64,000 nucleotides of DNA from NCBI GenBank assembly GCA_006226495.1, contig SBGU01000005.1:62001-126000 (forward strand). The letters run 5' to 3'. The notes under the pieces were generated by a model. That model made no database searches, was not told where the DNA came from, and saw only the letters and a list, made by a program, of their open reading frames with translations. Both the position numbers and the translations under genes were made by a program. Shown here piece after piece: positions 1-8,956 of this stretch. This stretch comes from Alphaproteobacteria bacterium (GTDB lineage Bacteria > Pseudomonadota > Alphaproteobacteria > Sphingomonadales > Kordiimonadaceae). Numbering within the stretch: position 1 is the first letter of the stretch; the number at the start of each line of letters is the position of its first letter.

Positions 1-533
1 CGTCAGAGGACGCCGATATCGCCCTGTCGGTCGACCTGATCGCCGCCGCGCGCATGCAGCCCGGCAAAAGCCGCGACAAGGTGTCGGCCGACCTGGGCCT
101 GCGCGCGCGCCTGGACGGCCCCTATGGCAGCGTGACCCTGACCGCGCTCCGCGACGTGACCGACACCTACAACGGCACCGAGCTGGCCGCCGCCTATGCC
201 TATGATTTTGTCGTGGGCAACCGGCTGGTCCTGAGCCCGTCCATCGGCGTGAAATGGCAAAGCCGCAAGCTCGCGAACCATATGTGGGGCGTGACAGAGG
301 CCCAGCATGACCGCATGGTCGAAAAGGGCGACACGGTCCTGCCCGTGTACCAGCTTTCCGGTTCGGTGCTGAATGTCGAAGCCGGGCTGACCGCCGTCTA
401 CCGGCTGGCCGACAGTTGGACCCTGATCGGCTTCACCCAGGCGTCCCGGCTCGACAAGGACATCCGCGCCAATCCCGGCATCGACAAAAAACACGAACTG
501 ACCATGGGCCTGGGCATCGCCTACAATTTCTGA
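1..533 (+). CDS. MipA/OmpV family outer-membrane protein (C-terminal part, 5' truncated by window edge)
   Basis: The frame is open from base 3 to the TGA at 531-533, so the gene starts upstream of the window; the internal ATG at 54 is not the real start. The fragment shows alternating short beta-strand-like segments and ends in Tyr-Asn-Phe, the aromatic C-terminal residue recognised by the Bam machinery. Wording such as GSVTLTALRDVTDTYNGTE and ANHMWGVTEAQ resembles the MipA/OmpV (MltA-interacting) family, small outer-membrane barrels sometimes tied to murein hydrolases or solute entry. Substrate and partners cannot be told from this fragment. It is followed after about 80 bp by a DUF2306 membrane protein on the same strand. 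Confidence 0.75.
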   Translation, partial: SEDADIALSVDLIAAARMQPGKSRDKVSADLGLRARLDGPYGSVTLTALRDVTDTYNGTELAAAYAYDFVVGNRLVLSPSIGVKWQSRKLANHMWGVTEAQHDRMVEKGDTVLPVYQLSGSVLNVEAGLTAVYRLADSWTLIGFTQASRLDKDIRANPGIDKKHELTMGLGIAYNF

Positions 534-614
534 GGCCCCGGCAACCGCGTGACCCCCAGACACAAGAACCAGCCACAAGAACCAGACCCGGGGCACGACA
601 GCGAGAGATAACCC

Positions 615-1244
615 ATGAAAAAAATCCTGTACCTGGCCATGCTGCTGTCCGCCACCGGCGTGGCCATCGTTTCCTGGCGGTTTTTCTTCGGGGCCGACCC
701 CGGCCAGCTTGTCGGGCAGCATTTTGCCAACAACCCCCTGGGCGCCTACCTGCATTTCCTGTTTTCGCCGCTCGCCTTGCTGATCGGCGGGCTGCAGTTT
801 GCCCCGCGCCTCAGGGCCCGCCGCCCCCTGCTGCACCGGGGCGTGGGCTGGCTGTATGTGTTTTCCTGCATTCTGGGCGGCGTCGGGTCGCTGTTATTGG
901 TCGCAAATTCGCCCTCGCCCGCCCTCGCCCTCATCGGGTTCCTGTGCCTGGGGGCCTTGTGGATCATCACCCCGGTCATGGCGCTTGTCGGCATTGCCGC
1001 GCGGGATATCGCCCGCCACCAGGCCTGGATGACCCGGTCCTATGCCCTGACCTTCGCCGCCGTGACCCTGCGTCTTTACCTGCCGCTGTTTTTTGCCCTG
1101 GCGGGCGAACGCTCGCATGAGCTGTTCGACACCGCCTACACGATCATCGCCTGGGCCTGCTGGCTGCCGAACCTCCTGCTGGCCGAGTGGCTGCTGGTAC
1201 GACCGCTGATGCGCCGGCGGCTGGCCATCGCGGCCCCGGTCTGA
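615..1244 (+). CDS. DUF2306 family integral membrane protein
   Basis: This 209-residue hydrophobic protein has about six predicted transmembrane stretches (residues about 4-24, 43-62, 75-97, 103-128, 144-160, 175-195). The central LLHRGVGWLYVFSC and the RHQAWMTRSYALTFAAVTLR segment are typical of DUF2306 proteins, where His residues sit beside the membrane helices, giving a look of a small haem- or quinone-linked protein; the function is unknown. The start follows a GAGAG ribosome-binding site. A GC-rich hairpin about 20 bp after the stop probably ends transcription. Confidence 0.7.
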   Translation: MKKILYLAMLLSATGVAIVSWRFFFGADPGQLVGQHFANNPLGAYLHFLFSPLALLIGGLQFAPRLRARRPLLHRGVGWLYVFSCILGGVGSLLLVANSPSPALALIGFLCLGALWIITPVMALVGIAARDIARHQAWMTRSYALTFAAVTLRLYLPLFFALAGERSHELFDTAYTIIAWACWLPNLLLAEWLLVRPLMRRRLAIAAPV

Positions 1245-1262
1245 GGCCAAAAGGAGACAAAG

Positions 1263-1298
1263 AAAAACCCCCGGGACATGCCGTTCCCGGGGGGTTTC
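1263..1298 (+). terminator. Probable rho-independent terminator after DUF2306 gene
   Basis: A perfect hairpin AAACCCCCGGG / CCCGGGGG(G)TTT with a loop of about ten bases lies 20 bp after the stop codon. The 3' arm ends in only three T residues, so termination strength is moderate. Confidence 0.65.
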
Positions 1299-1418
1299 CA
1301 TTCTGATGTTGCGTCCGGCGTTTCCGTCGGCGCCACGGTGGGGGGCGGGGGACCCTGCCTCAGCCGCCGCGGCCCATGCGTCTATGCGTGGGGCGCTTCG
1401 GCAGGCACCAGGTCGACC

Positions 1419-1529
1419 TTATTTCTTGCCGCCCTTGGCCGGTGCAGGTTTCCCTGCCGGTTTGGCCGGGCCGGTGGATTTGGTGTTGGACGCAACAGAC
1501 ATCTTCGACGTTTTTTCAATCTTCGCCAT
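1419..1529 (-). CDS. Small Lys/Pro/Ala-rich peptide, 36 aa
   Basis: On the minus strand an ATG at 1529 opens a 36-codon frame ending with TAA at 1419. The product begins MAKIEKTSKMSVASNTKS and continues with repeated PAKPAGKPAPAKGGKK-type residues, so it is very basic, low-complexity and likely disordered, resembling histone H1-like or ribosome-associated tails. An AAGGA Shine-Dalgarno sequence sits nine bases before the ATG. It occupies the otherwise empty 1245-1679 interval. I do not recognise a family. The good ribosome-binding site and biased composition favour a real gene over chance, but this is an inference from one sequence. Confidence 0.5.
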   Translation of the reverse strand: MAKIEKTSKMSVASNTKSTGPAKPAGKPAPAKGGKK

Positions 1530-1679
1530 GATCTTCGATCCTTCGAAAAGACCCCGATATTGGGGCCGCTTCATAATATGATTTGCACCCCATGGCCCAC
1601 AAGGTACCTAAGATAATTTCATGCATTTACGCCTGTGGCGGAAGTGTGGGGGAAATCACGACGATAGCGCCCCTTTCCT

Positions 1680-2987
1680 TTATTCCCCGCCTTTGTAGAC
1701 AATGCCGCCTTTCATGACAAAATCGACCGATTCCAGCTCTGAAATATCGGCAAGCGGGTCGCCATCGGTGGCGATGATATCGGCATAGCGGCCGGGCTGG
1801 ATCGAGCCAATCTTGTCGCTGGCGCGCAACAGGGTGGCGCCGTTTGCCGTGGCCGACTTGATGGCCTGCATGGGCGACATGCCACCCCGGACCATATATT
1901 TGAACTCGGCTGCGCTGCCGTCATAGGGAACAAGGCCCGCAACGTCAGTCCCGAAGGCGATATTGACACCAGCCGAGACCGCTTCATGGAACATGGCCTG
2001 ATGCACGGCAATCAGTTTGCGGACCTTTTCCTGCGGGCTGGGGCCACCGATGGCCGGCTTGTCGTCGGCCTGCGCAGCCACCAGTTCAGGCACCAGCAGC
2101 GTGGGCACCAGATAGGTGCCATGTTGCTTGTACAACGCAATGCTGCCAGTGTCGCCATATGTGCCATGTTCGATGGAATCGACACCCAGCCGGATGGCAG
2201 CATCAATAGCAGCCTTGCTGTGCGCATGGGCCGCAACCGGCATGCCCAGGCCATGGGCGGTTTCGACAACGGCCCTGATTTCGGCATCCGACATCAGTTT
2301 CTGGCTGGGTTCGGAACTGTCGCCCGACAGGCCCACGGCGCCCGACGGAAAAATCTTGATGACATCGGCGCCGCGGCGTTTGTGTTCGCGCACAGCCTTT
2401 ATGGCCTCGTCGACACCGTCGATGACGCTGGAGCCCCAATCCGGATGATGCCAGCCTTGGTCGATGCCGTTCTGCGGATCGCTGGGGCCACCAGTCGGGC
2501 CAAGATATTCAAGCGACACCCACATGCGCGGGCCAACGATTTCACCCCGGTTGATGGCAAGCTTCAGCGCCAGATCTGTTCCGCCTTCGGACCCCAGGTT
2601 ACGGACAGAGGTGAAGCCGCTCATCAACAGGTCGCGCACATTGCCAACACCGCGCAACACATCGCCCAGCAGGTTGCCGGTCAGGCGTGTGGCCATACCG
2701 CCCCGGCGGAACGGAACATGCGCATGGCTTTCCACCAGCCCCGGCAGAACGTTAGCCGTGCGCAGGTCGATCACTTCGGCACCGGGCGGCAGGATATAGC
2801 CGGCCACGACAGAGACAATCTTGTCGTCCCTGACCAGCACCGACATTTCCTTTTTGGGCGTGTCGCTGATGCCATCGATCAACTGGCCGGCATGGATGAC
2901 ATAGTCTTTTGCCTGTACCGTGGCGGGCATGAGCGACAGCAGCAACAGCGCGGTAAATTTGGCGATGGTGGCGCGGGCGTAGCGCAT
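1680..2987 (-). CDS. Exported metal-dependent amidohydrolase (imidazolonepropionase/Xaa-Pro dipeptidase-like)
   Basis: The 435-residue product carries a signal peptide (about 1-26, hydrophobic core FTALLLLSLMPA, cleavage near VQA|KD) and then an amidohydrolase-superfamily TIM barrel. Visible metal ligands are the HxH pair in ESHAHV (88-90), Lys211 in VIKIF (the carboxylated-lysine position), His254/256 in AAHAHSK, His274 in SIEHG and Asp348 in FGTDVAG. Related exported enzymes hydrolyse dipeptides or cyclic amides; the exact substrate cannot be read. It is a single gene between htpG and the small peptide gene. Transcription probably starts in the AT-rich region above 2987, which contains a 10-bp inverted repeat. 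Confidence 0.8.
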   Translation of the reverse strand: MRYARATIAKFTALLLLSLMPATVQAKDYVIHAGQLIDGISDTPKKEMSVLVRDDKIVSVVAGYILPPGAEVIDLRTANVLPGLVESHAHVPFRRGGMATRLTGNLLGDVLRGVGNVRDLLMSGFTSVRNLGSEGGTDLALKLAINRGEIVGPRMWVSLEYLGPTGGPSDPQNGIDQGWHHPDWGSSVIDGVDEAIKAVREHKRRGADVIKIFPSGAVGLSGDSSEPSQKLMSDAEIRAVVETAHGLGMPVAAHAHSKAAIDAAIRLGVDSIEHGTYGDTGSIALYKQHGTYLVPTLLVPELVAAQADDKPAIGGPSPQEKVRKLIAVHQAMFHEAVSAGVNIAFGTDVAGLVPYDGSAAEFKYMVRGGMSPMQAIKSATANGATLLRASDKIGSIQPGRYADIIATDGDPLADISELESVDFVMKGGIVYKGGE

Positions 2988-3074
2988 AGGGCTTCCTTTT
3001 CCAAATTGGTGGGCGTTCCAGCATCAGAAGCAGGCTTCATCTGGTGCCTACCAGCTTAGTGGCAGCACCCAAGA

Positions 3075-3122
3075 ATAATTATGCCCCTTTGCCAGCCCAC
3101 AGCGCCAAATATGCATAATTAT
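3075..3122. repeat. Inverted repeat ATAATTATGC / GCATAATTAT upstream of the amidohydrolase gene
   Basis: Exact 10-bp arms lie at 3075-3084 and 3113-3122, separated by 28 bp, in the AT-rich gap between the amidohydrolase start (2987) and the htpG terminator. It could be a paired operator; no known regulator motif was recognised. Confidence 0.5.
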
Positions 3123-3185
3123 CGCCAAAGCGGCGACATCCTTCGATGACCTATGCGGGAAGAGGGGCGATGCATTGCATCAGCC

Positions 3186-3222
3186 CCGGAAAAGCTATGC
3201 CCGGCCCCCTTGGGCGCCGGGC
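3186..3222 (-). terminator. Rho-independent terminator of htpG
   Basis: Read on the minus strand, GCCCGGC and GCCGGGC (3216-3222 and 3199-3205) form a 7-bp GC stem about 16 bases after the htpG stop, followed by a short U-rich run (AGCTTTTC). Confidence 0.6.
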
Positions 3223-3237
3223 AGCATTGTTTCAGGG

Positions 3238-5130
3238 TCAGGCGGCCAACCCCTTCGCCATGGCGGCCGAGAGGCGTTTGGCGAAGGCGGCGGGGTCTTC
3301 GAGCGGGTCGCCTTCCAGGATGCGGGCCTGGTCGAGCACCAGCCACACGGGGTCCGACAGGCTGTCGATCGCACCCTTGGCTCCGGCCTTGTCGGCGAGC
3401 GCGCGGATGAGGGTGTGGCCGGGGTTGATCTCCAGCACCTTGGCCGTGACCGTGTCAATCTGGTTGTGGGCCTTCAGGATGCGCTCGAGATGCATGTCCA
3501 TGCCGGTATCGTCGGCCACCAGGCAGGCGGCGGTTTCGGTGAGGCGGTCGGACGGGCGCACGTCCTTGACCCGGTCGCCCAGCACTTCCTTCATCAGGGT
3601 GATGAGCGTGGTCATGGCGCCTTCGGTCGGCTTTTCGGCATCATCCGCCTTGTCGTCGGGTGCCAGGTCCTTCAGGTCGCAGGCGCCACGGGTGATCGAC
3701 TTGAAGGGTTTGCCTTCAAAGTCGGTAACCATCTGCAGCCAGAAATCGTCGACCGCGTCCGACAGCAGCAGCACTTCCACACCCTTGGCGCGGAAACCTT
3801 CAAGCTGCGGGCTGCGGGCCACGGCTTTTTCATCCGTTCCGGTAACGTAATAAATGGCGGACTGTTTGTCTTTCATGCGGGAGACATAGTCGGCAAGGCT
3901 GGTCCAGCCCTCGGCACCGGTCGAACGGAAGCGGGCCAGTTTCAGGATCTGGTCGCGGCGTTCGGCATCTTCATAGATGCCTTCCTTGAGGACCGCGCCA
4001 AATTCTTCCCAGAGGGCGAGGAACTTGTCGCTGTCCTTTTCGGCGAGCTTTTCAAATTCACCCAGCAGCTTCTTGGTGATGGCCTTGGCCATGCGCGCGA
4101 GGGTCGGGTTGTTCTGCAGCATTTCGCGGCTGATATTCAGCGGCAGGTCCTGGCTGTCGACCACCCCGCGCACGAAGCGCAGCCAACCCGGCATCAGTTC
4201 TTCGCTGTCGTCGGTGATGAAGACACGCTTCACATACAGTTTCACCCGGCTTTTGCGCGCGGGATCAAACAGGTCCATCGGGCGTTTGGACGGCACATAC
4301 AGAAGCACCGTATATTCCTGCATGCCCTCGGCCTTGTAATGCAGGGTCAGCGCCGGTTCGTCGAACGCATGCGCGACATGATGGTAGAATTCCTTGTACT
4401 GGTCTTCCGTGATGTCGGCTTTCGGGCGGGTCCAGATGGCCGAACCTTCATTGACAATCATGGCTTCCTGGTTTTCGCCCTCGGCCCCGGTGACGGCGAG
4501 GCTGATCGGCACGGCGATATGGTCACTGTAGGTGGTGACGATCTTCTTGAGGCGGAACTTGTCCAGATATTCATCCGCCGCTTCATCCTTCAGGTGCAGG
4601 ACAATGTCGGTGCCGTGCGCGGCTTTGTCGGCAGCGCTGATTTCATAGGTGCCTTCGCCCTTGCTTTCCCAGACCCAGGCTTCACTTTCGCCGGCCTTCC
4701 TTGTGGTCACGGTCACCCGGTCGGCGACCATGAACACCGAATAGAAACCGATGCCGAACTGGCCGATAAGCTGCACGTCCTTCTTGGCGTCGCCGGTGAG
4801 CTGGTCGATGAATTTGGCGGTGCCCGACCGCGCGATGGTGCCCAGGTTGCTGATCAGGTCGTCGCGGTTCATGCCGATGCCATTGTCGGACACGGTGATG
4901 GTGCGCGCCGCCTTGTCGGCGGTGATGCTGATGCCGAAATCACCCGCGCCGGCCATCAGGTCCGGGTTCGATTGCGCTTCATAGCGCAGCTTGTCGCAGG
5001 CGTCGGAGGCGTTGGAGATCAGTTCGCGCAGGAAAATCTCGCGTTCGGAATAGACCGAATGCACCATCATATGCAGAAGGCGCGATACTTCGGCCTCGAA
5101 ACCCATGGTTTCCGTCTTTACGTCAGCCAT
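3238..5130 (-). CDS. htpG: Molecular chaperone HtpG (Hsp90 family)
   Basis: This is a 630-residue bacterial Hsp90, a cytoplasmic ATP-dependent dimeric chaperone. The N-terminal GHKL ATPase domain shows FLRELISNASDACDK (33-47), the nucleotide-binding DNGIGM (82-87) and the lid region GQFGIGFYS (123-131). The middle domain and the C-terminal dimerisation domain follow. The open frame extends upstream to 5184, but the family start MADVKTETMGF at 5130 has a GAGGG ribosome-binding site directly before it, so I use that one. Length matches the family. It is a monocistronic gene with its own terminator. No heat-shock promoter element was identified with confidence. Confidence 0.97.
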   Translation of the reverse strand: MADVKTETMGFEAEVSRLLHMMVHSVYSEREIFLRELISNASDACDKLRYEAQSNPDLMAGAGDFGISITADKAARTITVSDNGIGMNRDDLISNLGTIARSGTAKFIDQLTGDAKKDVQLIGQFGIGFYSVFMVADRVTVTTRKAGESEAWVWESKGEGTYEISAADKAAHGTDIVLHLKDEAADEYLDKFRLKKIVTTYSDHIAVPISLAVTGAEGENQEAMIVNEGSAIWTRPKADITEDQYKEFYHHVAHAFDEPALTLHYKAEGMQEYTVLLYVPSKRPMDLFDPARKSRVKLYVKRVFITDDSEELMPGWLRFVRGVVDSQDLPLNISREMLQNNPTLARMAKAITKKLLGEFEKLAEKDSDKFLALWEEFGAVLKEGIYEDAERRDQILKLARFRSTGAEGWTSLADYVSRMKDKQSAIYYVTGTDEKAVARSPQLEGFRAKGVEVLLLSDAVDDFWLQMVTDFEGKPFKSITRGACDLKDLAPDDKADDAEKPTEGAMTTLITLMKEVLGDRVKDVRPSDRLTETAACLVADDTGMDMHLERILKAHNQIDTVTAKVLEINPGHTLIRALADKAGAKGAIDSLSDPVWLVLDQARILEGDPLEDPAAFAKRLSAAMAKGLAA

Positions 5131-5241
5131 ATTACCCTCTTTTATTTTGCCAACATAATGATTGGGGCCCCGCATGGCGGCCATGTTGGAGGGGCCGCGT
5201 CTTTCAGGACTGCCCCTGATTTAGGTGTCGTGCGCCCGGGT

Positions 5242-6300
5242 TCAAGAGGCAGGCGTGTCGCCCGCGTCCGCTTCCGGTTTTGCTTTCAGGAATTCTTCGC
5301 GCTTGCGGGTCAGCAGTTCGCCCGTGCGGTCGGACAGTTTGAACAGCCAGCCGGCGGTGCGCGCATTGATGGCGGCGGCTTCGGCGGCCCCGTCTTCGGG
5401 CGCGTCCGCAAGCACACCACTTTCGCCTTCTTCCCGAAGGGTCGGGAAATATTCGGCGGCCACCTGCGCCCAGGTGGCACCTTCCATGTCATAGAGGACG
5501 AGGCTGAGCACCAGCCCGTCATGGGTGACCGCCTTCACGGTGCCCGTGGGGTCCAGAAGCGGGTTCGCCAGCTTCTGCACATCCAGGACCGACAGGTACG
5601 CCAGCGCGCGGGACGGTTCGCGCAGAACCCAGTCCGCCGCCGGTTCTTCGCCGTCCTCCAGGTTTTCGATGGTATAGTTTTCGTGGCCCAGTTCGCGGTT
5701 CATCACCACCGCGCCAAGGCCCAGGCGCGCGAAGCGGCTTTCTTCGATATCGACGATTTTTTTCGCGAGCCAGTCGGCGGGGTTGGCGTCGGCCTCCATA
5801 AGGCCGGTCACCAGCCAGGCGCGGGTATCGCCAACCTGATAGACATAGGTGAGCGAGCGACCGCTGCCGCCATCCTTGCGGATGCCCTGGTCGAAGGCGG
5901 CCAGCACTTTCTCGCGCGCGCCCAGAAGCGTGACGTTGACGGCAGCAGCACCCAGGCCCAGCTTGTCGAAACTGTCCTTGTCGTCGGTTTTGGGGTCGCG
6001 GCGTTCCGACAGCGCGATGCCGCGCAGGAAGGCGCGCACCTTGTCGGCGTCCGCCGGGAAACCGGCGCGGTCCACCACCTGCCAGACACCGTCGTCGCCG
6101 CGCTTGAGCGCGGTGGCGGCATCGCCGGCCACAAGGCGGATTTCGACCGTGTCATTGATATGCTCGGCCGCGTCCGCGAACGTATGTTCACCGCGCGCGC
6201 CCTGGTCGAGGGTCGGGTCTTCACCGAACAGGACCCAGATCGCGGCCAGAATGGCGATCAGGGTCAGATAGCCGAGAATGTTGGTCAGTCTTTCGGACAT
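5242..6300 (-). CDS. DUF4340 domain protein of a gliding-type ABC cluster
   Basis: A 352-residue protein with one N-terminal membrane anchor (about residues 5-25, LTNILGYLTLIAILAAIWVLF) and a soluble remainder exposed to the periplasm, rich in repeated beta-rich modules (GVWQVVDRAGFPADADKV; REPSRALAYLSVLDVQKL). This pattern fits DUF4340, a family regularly found beside GldG-like and ABC-2 permease genes. It is the last gene of the minus-strand run ATPase, permease, GldG-like, DUF4340. Its role is unknown; a periplasmic accessory of the exporter is the simplest idea. The C-terminus is Lys/Glu-rich and probably flexible. Confidence 0.8.
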   Translation of the reverse strand: MSERLTNILGYLTLIAILAAIWVLFGEDPTLDQGARGEHTFADAAEHINDTVEIRLVAGDAATALKRGDDGVWQVVDRAGFPADADKVRAFLRGIALSERRDPKTDDKDSFDKLGLGAAAVNVTLLGAREKVLAAFDQGIRKDGGSGRSLTYVYQVGDTRAWLVTGLMEADANPADWLAKKIVDIEESRFARLGLGAVVMNRELGHENYTIENLEDGEEPAADWVLREPSRALAYLSVLDVQKLANPLLDPTGTVKAVTHDGLVLSLVLYDMEGATWAQVAAEYFPTLREEGESGVLADAPEDGAAEAAAINARTAGWLFKLSDRTGELLTRKREEFLKAKPEADAGDTPAS

Positions 6301-6350
6301 GCCGTGTTTTTCTTCCCTGTCCTGACAGTTTGCCGCCGGACGGCGGGTGT

Positions 6351-8216
6351 TCAGTCCTGATTCCGAAGCCGCCGGCGCCGCACCTGTACCCTAACGAGGG
6401 CGGCGATGACAACAAGGATCGGCACCAAGGCGATATTGATGAAGGCGAGGACCGAGCCCAGGTTGTCGATATCCCGCTGCAGGCTGTGTTTGACCGCGCG
6501 CAACTGTTTGCGGGTTTCCAGAAGCTGGGTGCGGAATTCCTCGACCTCGCTTTCCTGCTCGGGCGACAGTACAGCCGCCGTGTCCGGCTTCTGGCTTTCA
6601 AGGTCCGCAAGCCGGCCTTCGGTTTCTTCGAGCCGTTTTTGCAGCACCTGTTCTTCGGCCAGATATTTGGTTTCGGCATCACGCCTGAGGTCGTCCACCA
6701 CCTCGAACGGGCGTTTGGAGATGCCACGCCCCCTGAGGCCAATCAAGGCTTCGGACCCGGTGATATGGTCGGCAAGGCCCATGACAAAACTGCCGTTGCC
6801 GGCAATCGGCACCACGATGCGCTGGCCCAGCAGGTCCTGCAACTGCACCCAGAAACGGTCGTCGAACACATCGGTGTCGGCCATCAATACGAGATTGATA
6901 TCGCCTTTGCTGACCGTGGCATCGGCGGCGGGCGGCGCGGCCTTGGCGGCGCGGTCCGGAAAGGTGGTGACAGCAGGGCCGGTCACACGCGCGGCCAGCA
7001 CATAACTTTCGCCCGTGGGTTCCAGTTCCTTGAGAAGCGTGTCCGGGTCGGGCATGCCGACGGCTTCCTTGGCGTCGAACAGCATGGACACGGTGCTGGT
7101 GCGCACCAGCGGCTTGAAGGTTGTGGTGGCGCCTTCTTTCGCCGACAGCACACCGCTGCTCGCGAGGTTCAGGTTGTTCACCGCGCCCGAAACCACATCG
7201 TCGGACGCCAGGAAGTCACTGGTGATCGCCAGCCAGAAGACATAGTCCTTGATGGAATCGGCACCATAACCGCCCATCTGCACGCGCTGGGCCAGCGACG
7301 CATCGCCCACCACCTTGCCTTCCGGCATGTCGACCCCCCAGGCGCCCAGCAAGGAACCGAGGGACGAGGACGCGGCACCGGCAGACCGCGGGTCGACCGC
7401 TTCCGAATGCGGGTCCAGGAACACAAGCGCGCGGCCACCCTTCAGCACATACTGGTCGATGGCGAACAACTGGTCGTCACTCAAGGCGGGCGGCTGGGCG
7501 ATCATCAGCACATCGGTATCGGCGGGCAGTTCGGTGAAATCTTCCGCCAGTTCCTGGATATCGAAGCTTTCCTGAAGCTGTTCATAGATGACATAGGGCT
7601 GCGCACGGCCCTGCATCATGGCCTGCGGGCCACCGGGGCCGAACTGCATCGGCAGGGTGGTCAGCAGGGTCAGGTGTTTCTTGCCGGTCTGGTCAAGGCC
7701 CGCGATCAGCTTCACAAGGTCATATTCGAGGAATTTTTCCCGCTCTTCGGCGAAGAAAGGAATCGCCGCCTCGCCGTCGGTGCTGTTACTGGCCTTCAGG
7801 CCCATATAAAGCGTGGTGCCATCATTCAGCGGCACGCCGCGAAGCCCGGCCGCGACCGCGTCGTCTTCCGATTCCGAAAAGGGTTCGGGGTCGATGACCG
7901 ACAGTTGCACCCGGCCCGGGTTGGCGGACACAAAGGCGCGCAACAGGTCTTCGACCCGCTTGCCGTAGGCCAGCAGTTGCGGGTACGGCGCCGCCAGAGA
8001 ACGCGAGAAATAGAAATTGAGCGTGACCGGTTCCTTCATCTCGCCCAGCAACTGCTCGGTGCCCGGCGACAGGGTATAAAGCCCCTCCTCCGTCAGGTCG
8101 AGCTGGGCACCGCGCAGGTAGCGGTCGATCAGCACCGTGAGCGACAGGAACAGCAGCACCGCCAGCACAATGCGGGTGCCGGGGCGGTCCATCAGGGTCT
8201 TGCGAAAGTTTTCCAT
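6351..8216 (-). CDS. GldG-like ABC-transport auxiliary protein
   Basis: This 621-residue protein has an N-terminal transmembrane helix (TRIVLAVLLFLSLTVLIDRYL), a large periplasmic region resembling the GldG/ABC-type uncharacterised auxiliary domain (TLNFYFSRS, IDPEPFSESEDD, IAQPPALSDDQLFAIDQYVLKGGRALVFLDP), a coiled-coil near residues 515-590 (many Glu/Leu/Gln heptads) and a C-terminal membrane helix followed by RRRR, a cytoplasmic anchor. The ATG at 8216 overlaps the permease stop as TGATG, implying translational coupling; a TTG one codon upstream is unlikely. In Bacteroidetes GldG works with GldA and GldF in gliding; in proteobacteria the role is unknown. Confidence 0.82.
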   Translation of the reverse strand: MENFRKTLMDRPGTRIVLAVLLFLSLTVLIDRYLRGAQLDLTEEGLYTLSPGTEQLLGEMKEPVTLNFYFSRSLAAPYPQLLAYGKRVEDLLRAFVSANPGRVQLSVIDPEPFSESEDDAVAAGLRGVPLNDGTTLYMGLKASNSTDGEAAIPFFAEEREKFLEYDLVKLIAGLDQTGKKHLTLLTTLPMQFGPGGPQAMMQGRAQPYVIYEQLQESFDIQELAEDFTELPADTDVLMIAQPPALSDDQLFAIDQYVLKGGRALVFLDPHSEAVDPRSAGAASSSLGSLLGAWGVDMPEGKVVGDASLAQRVQMGGYGADSIKDYVFWLAITSDFLASDDVVSGAVNNLNLASSGVLSAKEGATTTFKPLVRTSTVSMLFDAKEAVGMPDPDTLLKELEPTGESYVLAARVTGPAVTTFPDRAAKAAPPAADATVSKGDINLVLMADTDVFDDRFWVQLQDLLGQRIVVPIAGNGSFVMGLADHITGSEALIGLRGRGISKRPFEVVDDLRRDAETKYLAEEQVLQKRLEETEGRLADLESQKPDTAAVLSPEQESEVEEFRTQLLETRKQLRAVKHSLQRDIDNLGSVLAFINIALVPILVVIAALVRVQVRRRRLRNQD

Positions 8217-8956
8217 CAACCCGCCTCCCGCTTGCTTTCGATCACCATGCCGTTGATCCAGAGCCAGAGGCCGATGACGGCGGCGAAATAGAGGATGTCG
8301 GCCAGGGACACGACACCCTTCTGCAGGTTGTTGAAATGGCTGAGGAACGACAGGTTGGCGACCACCAGCACGATCTCGTCCGGCGCCCAGGCCGAGACGG
8401 CGTCCAGCACCATCGGCAGGCCCGACACCAGGAACAGGAAACAGACCGCGACCGACAGGATGAAAGCCACCACCTGGTTTTTGGTGGTCGCGGACAGCGC
8501 CGCCCCTACCGCGAGGTAGGATGACGCCAGGAGGAGCGAGCCGACATAACCGGTGATGATGACCCCGTTATCCGGATCGCCGAGCCAGCAGACCGTGATC
8601 CAGATGGGGAACGTGAGCAAAAGCGCGATCGCGGCAAAGGCCACCGCCGCCAGATATTTGCCCAAAACTATGGCGCCGAGCGGAATGGGCAGGGTGAGCA
8701 AGAGCTCAAACGTGCCGCTTCGCCGGTCTTCGGCCCACAGGCGCATGGCAATCGCCGGCATCAGGAACAGATACAGCCAGGGCTGATAAGCGAAAAAGGG
8801 CGCCAGGTCCGCCTGCTCGCGGCCATAAAACTGGCCAACATAGAAGGTGAACAGGCCTTGCAGCACCAGATAGATCACCAGGAAGACATAGGCGACCGGC
8901 GTTTCGAAATAACTTCTGAGTTCACGCCGGAACACGGTCAGGACCGATGCCATCAT
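8216..8956 (-). CDS. ABC-2 type permease (GldF-like)
   Basis: A 246-residue integral membrane protein with six likely helices. It begins with a short cytoplasmic stretch RRELRSYFETPVAYVFL typical of ABC-2 permeases that pair with GldA-like ATPases, and contains AMRLWAEDRRSGTFELLLTLP, the conserved coupling-helix segment of this group. The start ATGATG overlaps the stop of the ATPase gene, and its own stop overlaps the GldG-like start, so the three products are probably made in fixed ratio. The transported substrate is unknown. Confidence 0.88.
   Translation of the reverse strand: MMASVLTVFRRELRSYFETPVAYVFLVIYLVLQGLFTFYVGQFYGREQADLAPFFAYQPWLYLFLMPAIAMRLWAEDRRSGTFELLLTLPIPLGAIVLGKYLAAVAFAAIALLLTFPIWITVCWLGDPDNGVIITGYVGSLLLASSYLAVGAALSATTKNQVVAFILSVAVCFLFLVSGLPMVLDAVSAWAPDEIVLVVANLSFLSHFNNLQKGVVSLADILYFAAVIGLWLWINGMVIESKREAG

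Noticed and set aside
3175-6360. 1061-codon plus-strand open frame antisense to htpG and the DUF4340 gene
   Set aside because: Shadow of GC-rich coding DNA on the other strand; low-complexity Gly/His/Val composition, no known motif, and both opposite genes are clearly real.
6330-8291. 653-codon plus-strand frame antisense to the GldG-like gene
   Set aside because: Same cause; composition rich in Gly/His/Arg/Gln with no motif.
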